This document shows, piece by piece, positions 1 to 11,233 of a stretch of DNA of 64,000 bases. Source of the stretch: Euphorbia lathyris (Eukaryota > Streptophyta > Magnoliopsida > Malpighiales > Euphorbiaceae). The notes beneath the pieces were generated by a model. The model did not search any database and was not told the origin of the DNA. It worked only from the letters and a program-made list of their open reading frames with translations. A program made the position numbers and the translations under genes. The stretch covers positions 59,605,756-59,669,755 of the forward strand of contig NC_088911.1 of assembly GCF_963576675.1 (NCBI RefSeq). Reading direction: 5' to 3'. Every line of letters begins with the position of its first letter. Position 1 is the stretch's first letter.

Positions 1-1258
1 AAAGGAAAATCCTGCTCAAGCCAGTTCTGAGTTGCCTCAACCTCCAAAATCTACTCAACTTCAGACTGACACTGAGCAGGTTAATAACTCTGCTGATCCA
101 CCTCTTCCTACTCCTACAAAGCAAAAAAAAAATCAGTCAGCACCTGCTGCTGACCTAAATAAAAGTGCAGCTGCTGACCACACTGGCACCTCCACTTCCC
201 AGCACCAAACACCTCCTCCATCCGGTACTGACAAGGTTCCAGCCCCTGAGCAAAACATCGATGATTCCTATGCTTATCTGAATGCTTCTGAGTCTGGAAG
301 AAAAATCATCGACTTAGCTCAAGCTCTACTTCAGGATATTCATCAAACTCACGCCGATGCTTCTGGGCCTGTTCCTACTGAGCCAACCCAAATATCCTCT
401 GTCACTCAACTTCTGACCGAAATCAAGGGTCTCAAAGATTTGATGAGTGTCATGACATCTTTTGTATCTCAACAGCCCAAGCAAGAGTCAATAGTGAAGC
501 TGGCTGAACTCCAGCTAATGATGGTGAACCATATGAACTCCATCCAAGGTCAACTCAATACCTTATCAGCTGCGAACTCAACATCTGCAACCTCTGCTGA
601 GGTCAATCATCTATTCTCCCAGCTGACTTCTGAACTGACCGGAGCCCGTGACCTTATCTCCTCCTCTTCTCAATGCTCCATCGAAAAGATTAGTGAAGCC
701 ATTCGCCTACTCAACCTGAGCAAAGAGGAAATGGACACTGACCAGGTCAAGACCAATGAGATTCTGCAATGCACGCAAACCACACTTGCGTAAGTCAGGC
801 ACATAAATGCTTAATGTCAGACCTACGATACTGCATTGCTCAGGATGTATCATCAATCCTATGCCCGGATGATAGAATTGATTACTTAGATCGGGAAATC
901 TCAAGAGTATTTACTCAGCATGCTCAGTGCCAACATTAAAATCCCTGCTTCAAGTATGGCCGATGGCATGCAGGTCTTCCAAGGTCTAAGGGAGAGTACG
1001 AGTCAACTGCAGCTGTACTCCTCGAAACTGACTCATGCTGTTCAACAGGGAACTTTCTATGCTCCTTCTCCTCCATCTCATGATGCTGGGAAAACGGGGG
1101 AGAAATAACGAACAAAGCAAGCGGCTGGAACTCAGCAAAAAACGGGAGAGATATCTAAGCCAGCTGCCGGAACTCAGCAGAAGCCTGGTTCAACTTCTGC
1201 TGACCCGAGCACCCACACTCAGCAACAACGAACTGCCCAAACCAAACCCAAGAAATAG
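1..1258 (+). pseudogene. C-terminal part of the Sirevirus third ORF (ORF3), broken
   Basis: This is the C-terminal third of the protein encoded whole at 45241-48066. It starts in the Ser/Thr/Pro-rich middle region, passes through the glutamine- and leucine-rich helical region (about 300-760), and ends with a Lys-rich tail at a TAG (1256-1258). The frame is interrupted by a stop at 791-793, at least two more between 800 and 900, and a TAA at 1106-1108, yet the frame itself is kept, so the damage is point mutation. Its C-terminal tail after the conserved GKTGEK motif is longer than in Sire-E and contains repeated AGTQQK-like units. Function is unknown. No membrane segment is visible in this part. 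Confidence 0.75.
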
Positions 1259-1791
1259 TGCTAGCAATAGTCTTTATAGTCTTTTCTTGTAACTTATATT
1301 GTATGACATGTTCTTGTTAAGCTGAGTAATATTATTTATAAGCATATTTTATCCAAATTGCCTTTATATATGCGATGCTTACTTGTTGTGCTTATATGCT
1401 GATCTGTCATACATAACTATTAATTGAACAACAAATTAAAACTTGTGAACATAAGAAATATACAAGTAAAATATACTCAGCACACAACTCTGATACCTAT
1501 ATGCGACACTGAGTAAAAACTAAATGTTCCAAGCATTGACCTACTTCTGAAAACTGACCTTAGGCTCATCTGAATTAGATCTTGGAAGGTCTAGAATTGA
1601 ACTAAGTCAGTAAAGGCATGTCTTAATTTCACTCGATTAGATCTTAGAAGGTTTAGAGTTGGATTAAGTCAATAGATGCAACCCTTACGGGGGAGTAATT
1701 TCAGAAGAATAAGAAAGGTTAACAATCATGGGGAACCTCAATGCTGAGTTCCAAAATTGAATACTTTTGCCAACATCAAAATGAGGGAGTT
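1259..1791 (+). other. Sire-A 3' UTR with three polypurine-tract-like motifs
   Basis: This is non-coding sequence between ORF3 and the LTR. Purine runs occur near 1687-1696 (ACGGGGGAGT), near 1728-1736 (a decayed ATGGGGAAC), and directly before the LTR (AAAATGAGGGAGTT, 1778-1791). The last is the primer site for plus-strand DNA; the others match equivalent motifs in Sire-C and Sire-E. The motif CTGAGT/ACTCAG is frequent. Confidence 0.7.
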
Positions 1792-3236
1792 TGTTGAAAC
1801 ACCTTTCCACATGATTTTGATTTGACAAAATTATTTAAGTTAATCCCATGATTAAGACAATTAAATTTATGTGCCTTGATTTAATTGTACTAATGTGTTT
1901 GTTCAATGTTGAATATATTAATAAATGAGAAACAGAAATAAAAAGCAAGACAGAACGAAGTCAGCATGAGCCACAGAAGCTGAGTAGAACACAACTCATC
2001 ATCATAAAAGAAAAGTCTTCTTCAGAACAAACGCTTGAAGACAAATCTGACCGAAGATGCTGAGTAAAATGTTACTCAATCTCCGATAAAGATAAAGGTC
2101 GAAGGCAACGTCAATTAAGTGAAGCTGAGTGTTCGTTAGGACAGCATCAATGATCTGTTAACTAGAAGACAAAGCCCGACAAAGGTCTGCACCAATTCAG
2201 AAGCCTCGGAATTACGCCAAGCGACCTTTTCGAGACGTATGGATCACCTGGCGTTTGGCAAGAAGACAAACCTGGCGCTAGAAGATGAAACCTGGCGCAA
2301 GAAGATGAAACTGGCAAGCCTGGCGCCTGCTAAATTTAGACGACAGGATTGGCCTGCAAATCTGAATGCTGACCAATGAATGACGCAAGAAGACCGTTTG
2401 AATTCAACGGATATGTTCGAATTCAAATGATTGAATCTTCAGATTTTACTATAAAAGGACAATTTCATCACTTGGATCTTTTGCCGAAATATAAGAAAGC
2501 ACAGGCATAAAAGCAAATCTTCACAAGAGTGAAAATCCAAAAGAGAAGCTGTCAAATTAGAAAAAAGCAAGTTCTTACACCCAAATCCAATCTCTGTGTA
2601 AAAGTCTAGAGTGAATTTGTATTCATCTAAAGTGATCTTCGTTTAGAGAGAACAAATCTTGTATCAATTTTAAAGGTTGAGAAAGTGAAGCTGAGTACTT
2701 GGTTTTAGTACTCAGTGGTAGAGAAAATCTGAGTGTGCGGTTATAGCGCTCAGTAGGATTGAGTAGACGAATAGAGGACGACACTCTTGCATACTCAATT
2801 GCTTTGTAAACGGTTTGTGCTCTACCTTTAAAGAGCTCAGTAGTGGATTGAAAAAGCCCGGAAGGATTCTGGGGACTGGACGTAGGCGGTGAGGCCGAAC
2901 CAGGATAAGACTGATGAGTAATCTCTAACTCTTCTCTTGATATATATATGTATGTATTGCTTGCTTAAATTACTCAGTATATAATTTGTATAAGCCGACG
3001 CTGAGTAATCAGAGTGCTGAGTTGGAAGCTGACCTTAAGCGTTATTTCCCAACTCACAAGTGAAACAGTTCTAGTCAGCCTCTGACTAAAGCTGTCTTAC
3101 ATCACGCTCAGCCTTGCTGACCAAAACTGAGTGAAGTTATTTAAAAATTTAATTAAGTCAGCATAATTAAGTGAAAAAGTTATATTAGTTCCTAACCCCC
3201 CTGGAACTAATCCTATTACATTACACGGGACCAACA
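1792..3236 (+). repeat. 3' LTR of Sire-A
   Basis: The LTR is 1445 bp, begins TGTTGAAACACC and ends GGGACCAACA, giving the TG...CA ends shared with the other Sirevirus LTRs here. A TATA box (TATAAAAGG) lies near 2449-2457. About 240 bp downstream is a stem-loop with CTGAGTACT paired to AGTACTCAG (near 2692-2716), conserved in the other Sirevirus LTRs. It is longer than the 1.32-1.34 kb LTRs of Sire-C and Sire-E and clearly diverged, so it represents a different subfamily. Confidence 0.85.
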
Positions 3237-6200
3237 AGAATACATTCCGGTTTATGGTAGTATGGTTAGAAGATTCCTCATTAGCTGACATTGTGAATCA
3301 GAATTGGTGCAAAACCGCTCAGTTAGGTAACACTCTCAGTATACTCTCTGATCGTTTAAGAAAGTGGAACCGGGATGACTTTGGCAATATTTTGAACCGC
3401 AAAAAACGCATTTATACGCGCTTGGAGGTATTCAGAAGAAATTGGCAGTCAGGTGTTCTAACGGGTTGCTGTGCCTTGAAAGTAAGCTCATGAAAGAGCT
3501 TAATCTCATTCTGAAGCAGGAAGAATTGTTTTGGGCTCAGAGGTCACGGGTTCAGTGGCTTAAAAAAGGGGACAGAGACACGAAATTCTTCCATATGTCT
3601 ATTGTCATTTGCAATTGACGGAATTGGAGGATTGGGCTCCGTCGTCCGGATGGGTCCTGGATTTAGGATGAGGAGAGTTTACGTGCTATGGCAATGATTT
3701 TTTAAGCAGTTATACTATGAGGAGTTACCTTCTTGGATTCAAATCATCTCCGCACACGTCTTTCCCAAGATCAGCGGTACGGACTTTGCGGATCTGGACA
3801 GACCATTTATTGCTGACGATGTGAAGGAAGCTCTCCGTAGCATGGCTGCTTGGAAAGCCTCGGGGCCTGACGGATTCCAAGCCAGTTTCTTCCAAAAATT
3901 TTAGGATACTGTGGGTTCGAATACTAGGGATTGCGTTCTGCGCGGGCTCAATACCGGGTCGCTTGAGGATGGTATGAATCACACTTACATTTCTCTAATT
4001 CCAAAAGTCAAAATTCCGGAGAGCCTCACTTAGTTCAGACCAATTAGCCTCTTCAATGTAAGCTAAAAGCTCCTTACGAAATGCATTGCGAATAGAATTA
4101 AATCTATATGGCCCAAGGTGGTGGGCCCTATGCAAAGCAGCTTTGTACCAGGCAGACAGATCTCAGATACTATAGTGCTTATTCAGGAAACGATGTTCTC
4201 CTTTCAATGAGTCAAAAACAAAAAGAGGCAGGTGTTGATTAAGCTGGATTTGGAAAAAGCATATGATCAGATCAATTGGAATTTTCTCTAAGATACTCTA
4301 ACTGTTCCGGGGCTTCCTTTTGGCTTGATTTCTGTTATTATGCAGTGTGTGACTTCTGCATATATGCACGTGCTTTGGAATGGTGTGAAGGGGGAGGGAT
4401 TTACCCTATCTCGTGGTCTCAGGCAGGGAGACCCTTTGTCCCCCTATCTTTTTGTGTTGTGTTTGGAGAGATTGAGTCATCTGATTCTGGATGTAGTTGA
4501 AATGGGTCAGTGAAGCCGATCACGCTTTCTCGGAATGGTCCAAAAATCTCGTATTGCTTCTTCACACATGATATCATTTTGATGGCGCAAGCCTCAAGGG
4601 ATCAGGCTAGCACAATTAAAAGCATCCTAAGCTATTTTGTGATGGATCGGGTTAAAAAGTCAATTTGGAAAAGTCTTGTTGTTTCTTCTCAACTAATGTT
4701 TAGGACCACGTTCAGGAACAGATTATAGGGATATTAGGAATTAAAAGCACCAGAAATTTGGGGAAGTACCTTGGAGTCCAACTTGCACATGAGAGAGTGA
4801 ATGGGCGATCTTTCAATCATGTTGTCGATAGAGCCAGAAGTCGCCTTGCAGGTTGGAGGGAGAATTGTCTGTCGATGGCAGGTAGAACTACTCTTGTGAA
4901 ATCGGTCTTATCAGCTCTCCCGACTTATACTATGCAAACAACGGTTTTCCCGATCAGTGTTTGTAAGACTCTTGATAGTATCAGTAGAAAGTTCATCTGG
5001 GGTAGTTCGAGCAACGAGAGAAAGATGCATCTTGTAAATTGGGAGCGGGTTTGCAGGCCTCGGGGACATGGGGGGCTAGGATTTAGACAGAATCATAAAG
5101 CTAACCTTGCAAATGTGGCTAAACTAAGTTGGAGAACGCTAACGGATCCGGAATGTGTTTGGGTGAAAGTTCTTAAAGGCATATACGGAGGCAATAGGAA
5201 TGGGGTCGATATATTCAGAAGAAAGAACCCCCAAAGCAGTACTTGGAGAAGCGTTGTTCAAGGGGCGATGGTTTTGAAGCAAGGGCTAAACCGTTTAGTG
5301 AAGGATGGGAAAGAAACGAGCTTCTGGAATGAGTATTGGTTAGATAACCTTTTACTCAGTGAGAGAGCTCGGTGTCCATTGACGAAGGAAGAGCGGGTTA
5401 AGAAAGTTTCTGATTACTGGAGGGAGGGACAAGGTTGGGATTGGGATAATTTGAAGTTGGTCTTACCCCATGAAGTTATGTACCAACTTGCAGCGATGGT
5501 CCTTTTTGTTGAGGACAACACGAGAGATAGCTGGATATGGGAGCCAACAATGTCAGGTACTTTCTCTGTAAAAACGACATATGAGGTTCAGTCCACGTCG
5601 ATGGGTAACTCAGCTTCGGGCTGGAATAGCCTGGACTGGAAGGTTCTATGGGAGATCGACACCATTGAGCGTATCCGCTTCTTTATGTGGTCCGTAGGCC
5701 ATGAAGCTATTCTGACCAATGATAATCGTGTTCGACGTCACATAAGTTCTGATGCTAGCTGTCTGAAATGTAGAAATTGGGAGGATTTACTTCACTGTTA
5801 TGTGATTGTGTGGAAGCTAGAAAGATTTGGCTCTTTTTTGTTCCAATTATTTGGTATACTGTGTTTTTTTCAGGTGATTTCAAGACTTGGTTGAAGCGGA
5901 ATTTAAGGGTTGAAGAGCGTTGGTGCGGACGGGCTTGGTCGTCGGTCTTTGCCATCAGCTGCTGGTTTATTTGGATGTGGAGGAATGAATTAACATTTGA
6001 AGGATTGATTCGAGGTACCGACGAGAAAATTGAATGCCTGGTTGGCTTGGGACAGTGCAGGAAATTGGCTGAGAGGCTATATCTATAACTTGGGAATCTG
6101 TACTATTTTATTAGCAGAATTATGGGGCATATATTACGGGATGGAATTGGCTTGGAGGATGGGATGGAAAAAAGTCATCTTTGAAACGGATTCACAGCTG

Positions 6201-6540
6201 GCTGTCAGTATGATTAATGAGGAAGCACAGAGTTCCCACAGGTACTACTGGTTGATAGAAGAGTGTCGGAAGCGGTCATGATATGATTGGGAGGTCAAAG
6301 TTGTTCACACCCTTTGCGAAGGGAATAGAGCAGCGGTTTTTTTTAGCAAATTTTATAGGATCAATGAGCTTAGGGCATCACAAGTGCGATGATCCCCCTG
6401 CAGGCCTTAGGGACATCCTTATTTCTGATAAATTTGGTACTGGCATTCTTAGAAGAGCTGGGATCCTTTCTGAGTCTCGTTTTGTTTCAAAAAACTCAGA
6501 AATGAAAGAAAAAAAAACATCATCACAATTCATCTAGATA
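3237..6540 (+). mobile_element. L1-type LINE (non-LTR retrotransposon), 5'-truncated and decayed
   Basis: The sequence holds the reverse transcriptase, zinc-binding and RNase H parts of a plant L1 ORF2 in the right order, then an A-rich 3' end (about 6500-6620). The endonuclease half is missing; the sequence starts in the linker between endonuclease and reverse transcriptase, where the Sire-A LTR abuts. There are many stops and frameshifts, so it is an old dead copy. Confidence 0.85.
3254..6480 (+). pseudogene. LINE ORF2 remnant: reverse transcriptase, zf-RVT and RNase H
   Basis: Recognisable pieces are the linker before RT (3254-3493), RT fingers/palm with the KASGPDG motif near 3857-3877 and FVPGRQISD near 4144-4170, LDLEKAYD near 4246-4269, and RQGDPLSP near 4423-4446. 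A well-preserved stretch of 378 codons (4758-5894) covers the RT thumb and connector (for example RLAGWRENCLS). Then come the zinc-binding region (about 5640-5900) and the RNase H core (LWGIYYGMELA, FETDSQLAV; about 6120-6280) with its typical end DPPAGLRDIL near 6388-6420. The catalytic box expected near 4575 reads THDI instead of the usual ADD-type motif, so the RT would be inactive. Stops occur at about 3903, 4032 and 4207, and the frame changes several times. Confidence 0.85.
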
Positions 6541-7325
6541 AAAAAAAATAAAAAACATTTAAAAATTAAAAAAATATTGCAAATAATTTAAAACAAAAAA
6601 TGACAAATAATCAAATCAATAAAAACAAAAAAACACATTTTCATTCAATTTCTACATTACATAAAGTCAATGAAAGTGAATGAAATGAGTTCTATTTCAA
6701 ACCATTGAAATAATTAATAACACAAAAAAAAAATTGTCTAATACAAATTTTTTTTTAAAGAACCTCCAAATGGTAATATAAAAAACTCGTATAAATTAAC
6801 CTCTTCTCAAAATAAACTGAAAGTGAAAGAAATGGATTGCATTTCAATAAAAATAAATTAAAAGAAAAATCAAAATCATTCAAGAACATTAACAAAAAAA
6901 ATAAGAACACCATCTACAAAATATGCTCAAGAAAAAGCAAAAGAAATACAATGTTTCATAAATAATAACTTCATAAACAAAGCTTTAAGTAAAGGACAAA
7001 AAATCACTAAAAGTAACTAAAAACAAAGGACATTAAATGAAAGTGGTTGTATGTTAATGAAAGTCACTGAGACAAAAATAAAACATGCGCAAAATAGTTT
7101 AGACATGACTTTAAACAACTTTTACATCATGAAAAATTAATAAAAGCACAAAACCTAATAAAAGAACGAGTATATAAAATCCATTTTCAACACAACTGAA
7201 AAGTAACAGAAAGTGACCAAAAAATAATAAAACTGGTTGAAAATTCAATGAAAGTGGCTTCAAACATATTTTGAAGGCTTCAATGGAGAAGCCTAATGGA
7301 TTTATCTAACATCTAAGGGAGGGTA
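6541..7325. other. A-rich, gene-free stretch with scattered TGAAAGTG motifs
   Basis: There is strong strand asymmetry: long A runs and few C or G on the + strand. The octamer-like string TGAAAGTG or close variants recurs at irregular spacing (near 6671, 6820, 7038, 7210, 7250). No ORF or element termini were found. It follows the LINE 3' end and may be a decayed poly(A)/3' UTR of that or a later insertion. Confidence 0.5.
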
Positions 7326-7726
7326 ATGAACCCGGATCTAATAAATAAGTAAATTAACATATTTAGGCTTACCTCTTATAACGCAGATCCGTTGTGTAAC
7401 AGCGGAAGTAATTGACCTTGACTCCGTATCACCGATTTAGGAGGTTACCACACTAAAGGAGTAATCACCATTGATTCACGAACTAAGAATGAAACTCAAA
7501 GACAAAGGAGAAAGAGATGGGGGCACATAGGAGAGAGAAAGAGAGAGTGTCTCTTTTTCTATTATGTTGTGTTAACTTGTGTTTTTGGTTTTAGCCTCCC
7601 TAGTTATATATTTTTAGCTAGGTTAAACCCTGACCCTAACTCTAATCTTAATTAAACTAGGTTACTGGTGGGCCATAAATGGACCAGTAAATGAGCCAAA
7701 GCCCGTTTACTCTATTTATCCCTACA
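7326..7726 (-). repeat. Probable 3' LTR of Cop-H
   Basis: Read on the minus strand it begins TGTAGGGATA directly after a purine tract (GCGAGTGGGAGA, 7727-7738) and ends CCGGGTTCA, with a TATATAACTA box near 7602-7612. The polypurine tract and TG...CA ends support an LTR of about 401 bp. No second copy is visible at the other end of Cop-H, so this rests on one copy only. Confidence 0.45.
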
Positions 7727-8803
7727 TCTCCCACTCGCACATAACGGAAACATATCCCATCACGTTGTCTTGTTCATACTCACAAATAGTTCGTGCGACC
7801 GACATACAATCGAGAACTCAAATGTTATATACTTGTTGGAGATATACAACCTCTCGAATTACGTATGTAATTAAGAAATTGTATGCTTTATCCCAGACTT
7901 TATACCACATCCACTGTAATTGTCAATATCTCAACAGTTCATCTATATTCACAAGCGTGCACATATGCACAACTATCCGGATTTGTGAAATATAGGACTA
8001 CTAGATGTAAACTTGATAAAGTCTTTCCCTCTTACTACGTTCCTTCCATAATAATTCATTTTACTTGCCTAGTTGGCCTATGTCCGAGCTGAATTAGTAC
8101 CTAGCTCTTGAGGGCATCCTTCCAAAGTAGCTAAAATGAATTACACTTCTTGAACTAGTTAAGGGTATCAAGGATAACGTTTCGAGAAAAAACTTGTTTT
8201 TCACGTAGAGAGTCTCACGCTAGGAAAAAGTGAAATTATTATTTTTCCATTTCTTGGTCACAAAGCACACATGGTATGAAAAACATGTGCTATGGTGTTC
8301 TAATCCTTCTATATGAAGAAAGCGCATGCGTATGCTCAAAACAACACCATACAAAGGTTTTAGTTTCGATGTGCCATACCATCTAACTTTAGTTTATCTC
8401 ATTATAGGACTACCTTCAGCTATCTTAGACAGAAGATTCCATTCAAGCAACTCTGATTGAAATCTGAGATTATAAATAATCTTTTATATACATATATTAT
8501 CCACTCATATGTATAATTCTATCCTGCATACTAATGAACCTAGATCCATTGTTACTGTAAGAAGGCGTCAATTATTGAGCAAGTTCTAGTTTACTCAGAA
8601 ATTCACCTCATCCTTATCTTTATCACCACAATGAACAAACAAGGGTAAGCGCTCATGTGAGTGAGTTGCTACTCTGTCTGACATGCTCAATTGTAAACAT
8701 TAAAATACAATATTTACATATACGTGTATTATATGTGATTCAAAAAGACACTTTATTGAACTTGAAACACATGTCACAAAAGTTACATGTAGTAGAAATA
8801 CGT
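7727..8803 (-). other. Non-coding 3' region of Cop-H
   Basis: About 1.1 kb lies between the end of pol and the putative LTR. Short open frames here are unconvincing (no domain, AT-rich). A long 3' region of this kind occurs in some Copia elements. I see no other feature in it. Confidence 0.5.
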
Positions 8804-9187
8804 TTAGATCCTAAGTAATCTATGGGATCTAATATGTTTCACAAAAACATCTCTCTTAAGAGGTTTCGTTAGAGGGTCAGCAACTATGTCATAAGTCGAA
8901 ACATATTTCATATAGACTTCCTTGCGTGCAACTAATTCTCTAACAAAACGATACTTAACCTTAATATGCTTTGCTTTACTATGAAATCTTTGGTCCTTAG
9001 AAAAAGCAATAGGAGATTGACTATCACTACTGACTATTACTGGAGAGCTTGTTGTAATAACGTTTACGTTATCCATAAATCTATTCAACCGAACGGCCTC
9101 TTGGGCTACGGACGAGTAAGACACGTACTCAGCTTCCATGAGGGATAATGCTACACATGTCTACTTCTTGCTACTCCAGGAAATTTC
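8804..9187 (-). pseudogene. Cop-H RNase H, C-terminal part
   Basis: The reading frame of 111 codons starting at 9139 gives the end of a Copia RNase H: MEAEYVSYSS (acidic active-site motif), the substrate-binding region with SDSQSPIAFSKD, and the closing motif ADPLTKPL. Upstream (9140-9187) the frame continues with SSKK and one stop. The preceding half of the domain lies beyond the solo LTR at 11234-11460. The catalytic positions are partly changed. Confidence 0.85.
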
Positions 9188-11233
9188 TGAAGGAAAATAG
9201 GCAAATGTTTGGCAGCGGAAATATAAATTTTTTACCTATTTCATTTTTCCAAGATCCGGTAATCGTTATTTCATATAAGGAGGGATTGAACATAAATACC
9301 TTTATGACGATCAATCTACCATTGCAAATGAAGTGCCCACAACTTCAAAAGAGATGGAAACTGTCTACCAATCTGCCCCTACCCGAAAAGACATTCCAGA
9401 CGTCCGAACAACAATCCCAACGGTGGAAATGTGGAAGAATATGTCTAGAAGCTCCTGTCCAAAAATCGTGACGATCTGACGGTTCAATCTTCGGAAATCC
9501 GCAAAATCGTGAACTGACCTGATGTAGGAGAAGCAGAACGAATTTCTCGTTTTGCATGTCTTTTCTACATTCATGAACATAACAAAACATATAAGTAAAC
9601 GATTAGAACTCAACCAAGTAATAGCAATCAAGATAGATTGCCTCTAATTAATCAACACAAGATCAATGAGAAAAAGAAAGAGATGAAATCAATTGATTCG
9701 GAAGCAATCGGTGGAATTCTGTCCTCTAATGTAGGGGTCGAAATTCTCAGTCTGTGGAGGAGACTAGGGTTAGCCGAAATTTGCAATGGGAGGGGTATAT
9801 ATAACCTCTTGTATCTAAACCCTAGTTAGATAGAATTAGGTTACCTATTAAGAGTTATATTCGGAATAATACTCTTGTCATTATTATCTATAATTATATC
9901 TGAATATATATAAAGATAATACTAACTTATTTAATAGGATAATAATTAGAAGTAATTTTATTCACAATAAACCTTCTAATTTAATTATCCTATAATTAAT
10001 TTAATCCATAATTATAATCTAGTTAAAACTGTTTAAAATCAAATTAATTATTTATGTGTTTACTACACATAAAATCGCCCCCTCCTCAAATTGGGCCTTA
10101 GTGGACTCAGTTGGGCTTCCATCAATTAATTAACATCTGTTTCTCTTTTGGGTTCCAAGTCTTATGTGTGACCCATTAGGTTCTTATTGCTTCTAGCCGT
10201 ATACAACTATTAAATTAATTTCTTAAAATTATATTCAATCTTTGTATAACGGAATGAGTATACGAACTGTGATTGGCAGATCCAAAACATTCCCCCAGAG
10301 CTATAAAAAGACAGGTTGATTCCGTCGTTGACCTTTCCGTATTAGTTATAGTATAATTCGATCCTTCATCAACTACATCCTTGAACAGAATCTTATGACT
10401 ATGGATAATGTCAATTCACATATAGCGAGATGTTCGTTTTACTTGTACAGACCGATTTAACTCCAATTAGATAGGTTAAGTGAAATCTGCATTTCAAGTC
10501 TTAAGCTATCACCTTGCAAGTATTTAGATTTAAGTCTTCCACAAGCGATCCTTGGACGTATCTCCCATTTATCAGGAGTGACAAATGCTCAATCCAATGT
10601 ATAACTATCCTGCAATTACTTTCTGTGATACCCAACGTTTGCCGTACACACCCTAGAGTCATCCCTGTTATGGATCGTGTTACAATAGGATCAAAGCATC
10701 ACATTCCATAATCCAGAATCACTAATTAACATTCCTTTGAGTCTTAGGATTACTTATACCTATTAATACCAATGAGATGAACATGTGACAAGGATAAATT
10801 TACCCATCCTATTATCTCAAGTCGGGTCCCCAATCCTAATGAACTCTATTCATTGGATCCATGTAACTGTCCAGATATATGCATATCTAAAGCTTGTGAG
10901 ATCAGCTCTCTGTCTCGATAGAAAACATTGTTACATGCAAGTCTCAACAGTGTTATGTCAATCCCCATTCAAAACATATCACTTGACTTGGGGTGGCTTT
11001 AAGTTTATTAGATTATTATATTTCATCTCACTTCATGCTTGTATGAACACTTTATAATCACTTTAAATAAACTCAGGGATTTCCTTTTATTAGACTTATT
11101 TAGTTCTTTAAATGAGGTTGCCTTTATACAGTTATGAAACCATATCTTATTAAAACAAATGACATAAAGAACAATTCATTTACATCTGGTTTATATCCTA
11201 GAACAATTGTCTATAGGACACTAAACCCCAACA
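9188..11233 (-). mobile_element. Solo LTR of the Ang-B family, inserted in Cop-H RNase H
   Basis: This 2046-bp LTR in minus orientation starts (on the minus strand) TGTTGGGGTTTAG at 11233 and ends CTATTTTCCTTCA at 9188, the same ends as the Ang-B LTRs. Both flanks are the same pol gene, with no internal region, so this is a solo LTR left by LTR-LTR recombination. The target duplication is imperfect: ATTTC on the left, ATTTT on the right. Taking out the LTR and one duplication restores continuity of the RNase H frame. A TATA-like box (TATATATA) lies near 9797-9803, reading toward lower coordinates. Short ORFs inside are not genes. Confidence 0.85.

Larger units (their letters stand above)
1..3236 (+). 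mobile_element. Sire-A: 3' end of a Sirevirus-type Copia retrotransposon
   Basis: The visible part holds, in order, the end of a third ORF, a 3' UTR with polypurine tracts, and a complete 3' LTR. The same order is seen in the complete copy Sire-E at 45241-49930, which fixes the identity. Gag, pol and the 5' LTR lie outside the window. The LTR ends abruptly against LINE sequence, so Sire-A probably inserted into the LINE. The target duplication cannot be checked because the other end is not visible; the 5 bases after the LTR are AGAAT. Confidence 0.85.

Noticed and set aside
7765..8092. Two short overlapping + strand ORFs
   Set aside because: They lie in the non-coding 3' region of Cop-H, with AT-driven composition and no recognisable motif.
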